Source: Acidobacteriota bacterium
Lineage (GTDB): Bacteria; Acidobacteriota; Terriglobia; Terriglobales; SCQP01
Direction: 5' to 3'
Length of the DNA stretch: 64,000 nucleotides
Assembly (NCBI GenBank): GCA_004299485.1
Contig: SCQP01000001.1
Location: 248,001-312,000, forward strand
Numbering within the stretch: position 1 is the first letter of the stretch; every line of letters begins with the position of its first letter. Under the pieces are notes generated by a model that was not told where the DNA came from, ran no database searches, and saw only the letters and a program-made list of their open reading frames with translations. Of the stretch, positions 58,785-64,000 are shown piece after piece. The position numbers and the translations under genes are program-made.

Positions 58785-59585
58785 TTAACCTACCTTCCGC
58801 TCGGGCTGAAACTGCGGACCCTTGAGGATGCGGAGCAAGACGCGGCCTTTGCGGCTGCGGCGGCCGGCGGGCTGGCCAGTGGTGGTGGCGAGCGCACCGG
58901 TTTCGGCGAGCGAGCGCAGGCGGCGCAGGGAGGTGCGCATACCGGCGGCAATCCGCGCGCGTACCCAAGGGAGCGACGGCGCGTCCAGGACGGCGAAGCG
59001 CAGTTGCACCTCCGTACACTCGGCTTCGCCAGAGCGCCTGGGACACGGGCGCAGTTGCAAGAGGCCGCGTGGAGAGACACGCAGGTGGCTCGCCACTTTT
59101 TGCCCTGGTCGCTCCCGTTGGTCGCTTGGAGTGCGGACTTCGATTCCCGGCAGGGTCCGCCCGCTGCCGCTCCGGGCTCCTCCAAGCTGCCGCCAATGGC
59201 GGACGGGCAGGCCGGGGCGGAAAAGAATTTGCAGATTTTCCGTGACCCATTCGAGACGCTCGGACGGCTGCTCGTGGGTGAGGTGGATTTCGCCGGTGAT
59301 GTGGCCGCCGTTGGGGAAGTCGCGGCGGAAGCGCCAGTTGGCGCCGTTCCCGGCGAGGGGCGTGACCTTGGCCTGGCGCAACTGGGCGTGCACATGCGGG
59401 TCGCGCCAGAGCTCGTAAATACGAGCGGCCGGGGCCTGGATGGTGATGGTAGCGCGCAAGAGGAGCTCGCGCGGCAAGGCGCGCGCCCGGCGGCGCGCCC
59501 ACACCATGGCGGCGGTTGCGCCGGCGCCGACGAGCGCCCATGCCCAGGGAGGAACCGAGGAGCGTTGTTTGGCACAGCCGCGCAT
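58785..59585 (-). CDS. SRPBCC-fold membrane-anchored protein with in-frame repeat insertion
   Basis: A 266-residue protein starting at ATG 59585 with a membrane helix (PPWAWALVGAGATAAMVW) and an SRPBCC/polyketide-cyclase-like domain: ITIQAPAARIYELWRDPHV, WRFRRDFPNGGHITGEI, ERLEWVTENLQ, then the final strand and helix EVQLRFAVLDAPSLPWVRARI. Between them about 37 residues (near residues 131-167) are coded by the 111-bp repeat in antisense and are not expected in the fold. The family binds hydrophobic ligands. It heads the operon with ADH and dps. Confidence 0.72.
   Translation of the reverse strand: MRGCAKQRSSVPPWAWALVGAGATAAMVWARRRARALPRELLLRATITIQAPAARIYELWRDPHVHAQLRQAKVTPLAGNGANWRFRRDFPNGGHITGEIHLTHEQPSERLEWVTENLQILFRPGLPVRHWRQLGGARSGSGRTLPGIEVRTPSDQRERPGQKVASHLRVSPRGLLQLRPCPRRSGEAECTEVQLRFAVLDAPSLPWVRARIAAGMRTSLRRLRSLAETGALATTTGQPAGRRSRKGRVLLRILKGPQFQPERKVG
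59085..59195. repeat. 111-bp dispersed repeat, full copy 2 (in coding sequence)
   Basis: Begins GTGGCTCGCCACTTTTTGCC and ends TCCAAGCTGCCGCC; 111 bp is 37 codons, so the SRPBCC frame stays open. Confidence 0.8.
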
Positions 59586-59624
59586 GAGCCTGATGGATGC
59601 GAGCGCGGTGGTTCGAGCTGTCTG

Positions 59625-59690
59625 GTGGCTCGCCACCTTTTGCCCTGGTCGCTCCGGTTGGTCGCTTGGAGTGCGGGCTTCGATTCCCGG
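59625..59690. repeat. 111-bp dispersed repeat, partial copy 3
   Basis: First two thirds of the repeat (GTGGCTCGCCACCTTTTGCC to GATTCCCGG) in the divergent gap between the SRPBCC and thioesterase genes. Confidence 0.8.
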
Positions 59691-59729
59691 CTTGGAGGGT
59701 GATGCTGATTTTGCTCTAAGCTGAATAAC

Positions 59730-60146
59730 ATGATTGAAACACTGGCGCCGGTTCCGGATAACCAATGTTTTGGCTGTGGTGGAGGGAACGCACACGGGCT
59801 GCGGCTGAGCTTTGAGCTGGACCGGGAACAACGGCAGGTGCAGGGGCGATTCCGGATTGGGGCGGAGTTTCAGGGCAGCCAGGGGATATTGCACGGCGGC
59901 ATCATCGCACTGCTGTTGGATGAGGCCATGGGCAAGCTGACCCGGCTGCACGGCGTGCGGGCCGTGACGGCGGAATTGGCGGTGGAGTATCTGCGGCCGA
60001 TTCACGCGGAGGAAGAGATTGCGATCCGCGCGCAAGAAACGGCGCAGGACGGGCGCAATCTACACTTTGCTGCAGAGATTCAGAATGATCAAGGCAAGTT
60101 GCTGGCGCGGGGACGGGGACGGTTCGTGGTCATCGGAATGCGGTAG
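59730..60146 (+). CDS. PaaI-type hotdog thioesterase
   Basis: A 138-residue hotdog protein. CFGCGGGNAHGLRLSF, GSQGILHGGIIALLLDEAMGK (HGG motif with catalytic Asp/Glu) and AELAVEYLRPIHAEEEI are family features. It hydrolyses acyl-CoA or acyl-ACP thioesters. It is 6 kb from the ketosynthase cluster, so a role as its release enzyme is possible but not supported by linkage. Confidence 0.88.
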   Translation: MIETLAPVPDNQCFGCGGGNAHGLRLSFELDREQRQVQGRFRIGAEFQGSQGILHGGIIALLLDEAMGKLTRLHGVRAVTAELAVEYLRPIHAEEEIAIRAQETAQDGRNLHFAAEIQNDQGKLLARGRGRFVVIGMR

Positions 60147-60151
60147 GCCGC

Positions 60152-60157
60152 TATAAT
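60152..60157 (+). promoter_or_regulatory. TATAAT -10 element 6 bp before the TPR gene start
   Basis: A perfect TATAAT ends 6 bp before the ATG at 60164. No good -35 is visible. The transcript would be leaderless. Confidence 0.5.
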
Positions 60158-60163
60158 CTTTGC

Positions 60164-60955
60164 ATGCACATCAAGGGAGTCGCGGCGGGGTTGGCGCTGG
60201 TCCTGATGACGGGCACGCTGGCGTTCGCGCAGACGGCAACGATTCCCACCGGGCCTTCCGAGCGGGACAGTCTGAAGGCGATGGTGCAGATCTTCAATGA
60301 TCCGAACTCGCAGCCTTCGACTTTTGATGCTGCCATCGACAGCTTTCAGCAGCACTACCCGACGAGCAAGAACATGGTCCGGGTGCTGGTGCTGGCGGTG
60401 CGCTACCACCGCATGCGGCAGGAATTTCTGCCCGAGCTGCACTACGGGCTGGCGGCGCTGAAGCTGGATCCGCACGATTTGTACGTGATGTCGAGCCTGG
60501 GGATGACCATTCCGGACAACGTCAGCCCGAACGACCTGAACCTGGAACAACTGCTGAGCGAAGCGGAAAGCTACGACCAGCAGGTGCTGGCAGTGGTCAA
60601 GACGTTCCAGATTACGGCCAAGGGACTCGATTTTGCGGGGACGCATTATACGAAAAGGCGGGCGCACGAGCTGACCGACAATCTGGCCGGTCCGGCGTAT
60701 GTTTCGCTGGGGCAGATTGCGATGCTGCGGCAGAAATATCCGGAGGCGGTGGCCGCATACAAGAGCGCGCTGGCGTTTCAGCCGGCCGCCGCCGTGCAGG
60801 CGCAGAGCTACTACCACATGGGCGCGGCGGAAGTGGCGGCACAGCAATTCGCCGCGGCCAAAACGGATCTGGCAAAGGCGCGCGCGCTGGCGCCCGGGTC
60901 GCGACTGCTGCAGAGAATGATTGCGGTGCAGGAAGCCAAACTCAACGGCAACTAG
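60164..60955 (+). CDS. Exported TPR-repeat protein
   Basis: A 263-residue protein with a signal peptide (MHIKGVAAGLALVLMTGTLAFAQ). TPR-like helices run through the body: LPELHYGLAALKLDPHDLYV, YVSLGQIAMLRQKYPEAVAAYKSALAFQ and YHMGAAEVAAQQFAAAKTDLAKARAL. Such proteins act as periplasmic scaffolds. No partner is evident. Confidence 0.78.
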   Translation: MHIKGVAAGLALVLMTGTLAFAQTATIPTGPSERDSLKAMVQIFNDPNSQPSTFDAAIDSFQQHYPTSKNMVRVLVLAVRYHRMRQEFLPELHYGLAALKLDPHDLYVMSSLGMTIPDNVSPNDLNLEQLLSEAESYDQQVLAVVKTFQITAKGLDFAGTHYTKRRAHELTDNLAGPAYVSLGQIAMLRQKYPEAVAAYKSALAFQPAAAVQAQSYYHMGAAEVAAQQFAAAKTDLAKARALAPGSRLLQRMIAVQEAKLNGN

Positions 60956-61025
60956 CCACTGCATGGCCCGTAACCCGCACCACCGCCCGCGCTCCGCTCG
61001 CATGGCGCGTAACTGCCGTCCGCAG

Positions 61026-61136
61026 GTGGCTCGCCACTTTTTGCCCTGGTCGCTCCCGTTGGTCGCTTGGAGTGCGGGCTTCGATTCCCGGCAGGGTCCG
61101 CCCGCTGGCGCTCCGGGCTACTCCAAGCTGCCGCCA
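61026..61136. repeat. 111-bp dispersed repeat, full copy 4
   Basis: Full-length copy, intergenic between the TPR gene and the MFS gene. The gap of about 190 bp holds little else. Confidence 0.85.
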
Positions 61137-61147
61137 CAGGCGAAGGG

Positions 61148-62353
61148 TTGAGGGACTCCGCGCCCGAGCCGGCGCCGCCAATCCAGGCGCCATGGATGTT
61201 GCCCGTTATCTGCACCGCTGCCTTCCTGATCTTCGTTCAGGCCTTCATGGTGGCGCCGCTCATTCCGCACCTTGCGGCAGTCTTTCACACGAAGATCGCC
61301 TGGGTGGGGCTGGCGGTGCCGGCCTACCTTCTGCCTTACGGGACGACAACGCTGGCGTGGGGACCGCTCTCCGATCGTTTTGGACGACGCACGGTCATCC
61401 TGGTGTCACTGCTGCTGTTTATTGCGTTCACGATCGGCACGGCGTCGTCCGCCGGCATCATCGAATTTCTGGCGTGGCGCATGGCTGCGGGATTGGGTGC
61501 TGCGGGGGTGGTGCCGATCGGTCTTACCCTGATCGGTGATGTCGTGCCGTTTCGGCAGCGCGGCCGTGCCCTGGGCTGGCTGTTCGGCTCGATTGCCGGA
61601 GGGACCGCCACCGGGGCCACCGTGGGCGCGTTGCTGGTAACGGCGATTGGATGGCAGGGCCTGTTCCTCATCGTCGCTGCACTCTGCGCCCTCGTGGTCG
61701 TGCTCGCAATCACACTGCGGGCGATTCCGAGACTGCCCCGATCCGCAGCGCCGCCGCTGGCTGTGATCGTCCGCGGCTATTTTGCCTTGCTGGCGCTGGC
61801 GCGAGGGCGCCGCACCTACGCGTATGTGCTCCTCAATGCGGTTGTGCAATCGGGCGTCTACACCTGGTTGGGGGTGTATCTGCAACGGCGCTTCGGACTT
61901 GGCGAAGTTGGAATTGGATTCGCACTCCTCGGGTACGGCGTCCCCGGTCTGCTGTTTGGTCCGGTCATTGGCCGCCTGGCAGACCGCCACGGCCGCGCCC
62001 GCATCATTCCGGCGGGGGTGGCGCTTACCGGCGTGTGCGCGCTGCTGTTGGCCGCACCGCTCCCGTTGGTCGCGGTCCAGGCGGCCATCGTCGCCTTCTC
62101 GTTGGGCTTCGATCTGACCCAGCCTCTCCTCGCTGGCATCGTCACCGACCTGCGCGGAAACCGCGCCCAGGCGGTGAGCCTTATGGCGTTCGTCCTGTTT
62201 ACCGGTTTTGGGTTCGGCAGCCTGTTGTTCCAGATCGTACTCACGCAAGGTTTTACGACGGCGCTCGTGCTGTTTGGCTCCGCGGCGCTGGTGGCGGCTG
62301 GAGTCGCGCTTTCTTTGTTCCGTGCAGAACGTCCACTCCCGAGTTGTCCGTGA
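61148..62353 (+). CDS. MFS transporter
   Basis: A 401-residue twelve-helix transporter. TTG 61148 (LRDSAPEPAPPIQAPWMLPV) gives a short cytoplasmic tail; ATG 61196 is an alternative that would begin at the first helix. The MFS motif A is GPLSDRFGRRTVI between helices 2 and 3, repeated as GRLADRHGRARII in the second half. The group resembles drug or sugar efflux transporters; the substrate is unknown. Confidence 0.85.
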   Translation: MRDSAPEPAPPIQAPWMLPVICTAAFLIFVQAFMVAPLIPHLAAVFHTKIAWVGLAVPAYLLPYGTTTLAWGPLSDRFGRRTVILVSLLLFIAFTIGTASSAGIIEFLAWRMAAGLGAAGVVPIGLTLIGDVVPFRQRGRALGWLFGSIAGGTATGATVGALLVTAIGWQGLFLIVAALCALVVVLAITLRAIPRLPRSAAPPLAVIVRGYFALLALARGRRTYAYVLLNAVVQSGVYTWLGVYLQRRFGLGEVGIGFALLGYGVPGLLFGPVIGRLADRHGRARIIPAGVALTGVCALLLAAPLPLVAVQAAIVAFSLGFDLTQPLLAGIVTDLRGNRAQAVSLMAFVLFTGFGFGSLLFQIVLTQGFTTALVLFGSAALVAAGVALSLFRAERPLPSCP

Positions 62354-62355
62354 CG

Positions 62356-62466
62356 GTGGCTCGCCACTTTTTGCCCTGGTCGCTCCCGTTGGTCGCTTGG
62401 AGTGCGGGCTTCGATTCCCGGCGGGGTCCACCCGCTGGCGCTCAGGGATCCTCCAAGCTGCCGCCG
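62356..62466. repeat. 111-bp dispersed repeat, full copy 5
   Basis: Starts 2 bp after the MFS stop codon and ends about 28 bp before the DUF5996 gene. Confidence 0.85.
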
Positions 62467-62494
62467 TCGGCTATGCTTGGGGCAGGAGGCGGGC

Positions 62495-63433
62495 ATGATT
62501 ACGGAAGCGGGCTGGCCGGAATTGCCGTTGGCGGCTTGGCAGGAGAGCTACACGACGCTGCATCTGTGGACCCAAATCGTGGGGAAGGTGCGCACGGCGC
62601 TCAGCCCCCTGGTGAATCATTGGTGGAACTCGGCGCTGTACGTCTCGGCGCGTGGGCTGACGACGTCTCCGATACCGTGGAAGGGAGGGTCGTTTGAGGC
62701 GGAATTCGACTTCATCGATCATCAGCTTGCGCTGCGGGGCAGCGACGGGGCGCGGCAATATCTTCCGTTGTACCCGCACACGGTAGCGGATTTTCACCGC
62801 GAGTTTTTCGCGGTGCTGCAGACGTGGGGCATCGAGGTGGTGATCGCCGAGGGACCTTCGGAGATGGCAGATCCGATTCCGTTCGCGGAAGATAAGATTC
62901 ACGCGGCGTACGATCCGGAATACGTCCAGCGCTTTCATCGCGTGCTGGTGTCGTGCGATGCGGTGTTCGAGGAGTTCCGGGCGCGGTTTATCGGCAAGGC
63001 GAGTCCGGTGCATTTTTTCTGGGGCAGCTTCGATCTGGCGGCGACGCGGTTTTGCGGACGGCGGGCGCCGGAGCGGCCGGGAGCGGATGCGATTACGCGC
63101 GAAGCCTATTCGCACGAGTGCAGCAGCGCCGGGTTCTGGCCGGGCGGCAGCGGGATAGATGCCGCGTTTTACGCCTATACCGTGCCGGCGCCGGAGGGAT
63201 ACGCGAAGCAGAAGATACGCCCGGCGGAGGCGTTTTTTCACCAGGGGCTAGGCGAGTTCATCCTGATGTACGATGTGGTGCGGCGCGCTGCTTCGCCGCG
63301 CGCGATGCTGCTGGATTTTCTGCAGAGCAGCTACGAAGCAGGAGCGAACCTGGCGGGCTGGGATCGCAAGGAGCTGGAGCGGGAGCCGGGGGCGGAGTGG
63401 CCGGAGGCTGCAGAGGTGCGGCGCACGGCGTAA
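62495..63433 (+). CDS. DUF5996 family protein
   Basis: A 312-residue soluble protein. ATG 62495 has AGGAGG upstream; the longer frame is repeat-coded. WPELPLAAWQESYTTLHLWTQIVGKVRTAL, NHWWNSALYVSARGLTTSPIPW, DFIDHQLAL and HFFWGSFDLAATRFCGRRAP are hallmarks of DUF5996, a family of unknown function with many conserved Trp, His and Asp residues. SHECSSAGFWPGG follows. No partner is obvious. Confidence 0.85.
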   Translation: MITEAGWPELPLAAWQESYTTLHLWTQIVGKVRTALSPLVNHWWNSALYVSARGLTTSPIPWKGGSFEAEFDFIDHQLALRGSDGARQYLPLYPHTVADFHREFFAVLQTWGIEVVIAEGPSEMADPIPFAEDKIHAAYDPEYVQRFHRVLVSCDAVFEEFRARFIGKASPVHFFWGSFDLAATRFCGRRAPERPGADAITREAYSHECSSAGFWPGGSGIDAAFYAYTVPAPEGYAKQKIRPAEAFFHQGLGEFILMYDVVRRAASPRAMLLDFLQSSYEAGANLAGWDRKELEREPGAEWPEAAEVRRTA

Positions 63434-63470
63434 GTGGCTCGCCACTTTTTGCCCTGGTCGCTCCCGTTGG
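63434..63470. repeat. 111-bp dispersed repeat, partial copy 6
   Basis: GTGGCTCGCCACTTTTTGCC and CTGGTCGCTCCCGTTGG begin on the base after the DUF5996 stop codon, then the match ends. Confidence 0.8.
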
Positions 63471-63483
63471 CCGCGCGGGTGAT

Positions 63484-64000
63484 TTATCTCACGCTCCAGA
63501 TGGTGAGGGTGCCGATGGTGGAGCGGCGGTTGGCGTTGCCGTCGGTCATAAAGATGTGGCCGTCAATGACGACCGGGCTTTGCCAGTGGCCGCGTGGGCA
63601 GGCGAGTTGGGTGACCCGCTTGCCGCTGGCGGCTTCATAGACGTTGAGCAAACCCGCGGGATCGAAGACGTAGAGCAGGTCGCCGGCAACGAAGGGGCTG
63701 GTGCCGTCGGTGGCGTTTTTCCATTGGGTCGAGAGCTTGCGGTTGGCAAGCACCCAGGCTTCGGTGCCGGCGGCAGTGGCAGCAAAGACCCAGGTCTCGC
63801 CGTCATGTTGCCACACCGCAGGCTGACCGAAAAGCATTTCGCCGCGGCGGGTGTCGTTGGCGGGTAATCGTGCGACCTGGAGCTCGTGATCCTTATGGGG
63901 CGCGGTGCCGGCCATGGAGGCGATGCTGATGAGGCGGAAGGTGCCGTCTTTGCCGCCCTGAGCGATGATTCCGCCGCCGAGCCAAACCGGCGAGCTCGAG
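63484..64000 (-). CDS. PQQ-like beta-propeller protein, partial
   Basis: The frame runs off the right edge, so only the C-terminal 172 residues are in view. Propeller blades are recognisable: WLGGGIIAQGGKDGTFRLIS, FVAGDLLYVFDPAGLLNVYEAASGKRV and SPVVIDGHIFMTDGNANR, matching PQQ-binding-like/quinoprotein repeats. No catalytic residue is visible in this part. It may be a dehydrogenase or a scaffold such as BamB-like proteins. Confidence 0.75.
   Translation of the reverse strand, partial: SSSPVWLGGGIIAQGGKDGTFRLISIASMAGTAPHKDHELQVARLPANDTRRGEMLFGQPAVWQHDGETWVFAATAAGTEAWVLANRKLSTQWKNATDGTSPFVAGDLLYVFDPAGLLNVYEAASGKRVTQLACPRGHWQSPVVIDGHIFMTDGNANRRSTIGTLTIWSVR

Noticed and set aside
59730-60146. 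Thioesterase as the release enzyme of the ketosynthase cluster
   Set aside because: It is 6 kb away behind unrelated genes and is an ordinary PaaI-type enzyme; no linkage evidence.

Overview
The window is a GC-rich bacterial chromosome segment that most resembles an Acidobacteriota genome. This placement is inference from gene content: a Gram-negative envelope set (tolB-pal-cpoB), a MraZ-led division and cell-wall cluster, several secreted peptidases and hydrolases, a sortilin-like BNR propeller, FecR-like proteins, and many short dispersed repeats. No rRNA gene, CRISPR array or intact transposase was seen.

Layout. 0-13.4 kb: a partial YpdA-like flavoprotein, then a mostly minus-strand envelope region (transglutaminase, membrane cytochrome c, tolB, pal, cpoB, a GT87-like membrane protein), a plus-strand TgpA-like transglutaminase and two tandem FecR-like paralogues. 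13.4-24.4 kb: a mixed block with an acyltransferase, a large BNR-propeller protein, a CocE-type hydrolase, two PIN-domain toxin-antitoxin pairs, tRNA-Arg(TCT), an amidohydrolase, a CPBP protease and an epimerase. 24.5-35.9 kb: mraZ-rsmH-ftsL-ftsI-murE-murF-mraY-murD-ftsW-murG, preceded by four 10-bp-phased MraZ boxes. The cluster stops at murG; murC, murB, ddl and ftsQAZ are not in the window. 35.9-40.7 kb: a degraded zone with a tandem duplication carrying a copy of the murG 3' end, a decayed vapB and a frameshifted DUF3800 gene, followed by glmU, a TPR gene, 107-bp tandem repeats and a four-helix-bundle gene.

40.6-53.5 kb is the most interesting part: a compact same-strand cluster that looks like a dedicated type II fatty-acid or polyketide pathway. 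It holds two PaaK-like adenylate-forming enzymes, a myo-inositol-1-phosphate synthase, a FabL-like enoyl reductase, an acyl carrier protein, a FabA/FabZ-like dehydratase, two catalytically complete ketosynthases, one full-length ketosynthase without the active Cys (chain-length-factor-like), one truncated Cys-less ketosynthase, a FabG ketoreductase and a DegT/StrS aminotransferase. Most junctions from the dehydratase to the second ligase overlap or nearly touch, so these proteins are probably made together. The inositol synthase plus aminotransferase suggest, as inference only, a cyclitol or amino-sugar head group joined to a reduced or polyene acyl chain.

53.5-64 kb: a third PIN toxin-antitoxin pair, an M14 metallopeptidase, an SRPBCC-ADH-Dps operon, a hotdog thioesterase, a TPR protein, an MFS transporter, a DUF5996 protein and a partial PQQ-like propeller. 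Six copies of one dispersed repeat (111 bp when full length) lie here, one of them read in frame inside the SRPBCC gene.

A theme across the window is repeat invasion. Arrays of 7-bp units with several unrelated consensus sequences lie between genes and run into the coding ends or loops of murD, murG and the four-helix-bundle gene. A second theme is -10-like hexamers 6-9 bp upstream of start codons, which suggests leaderless transcripts, most clearly at the toxin-antitoxin loci.
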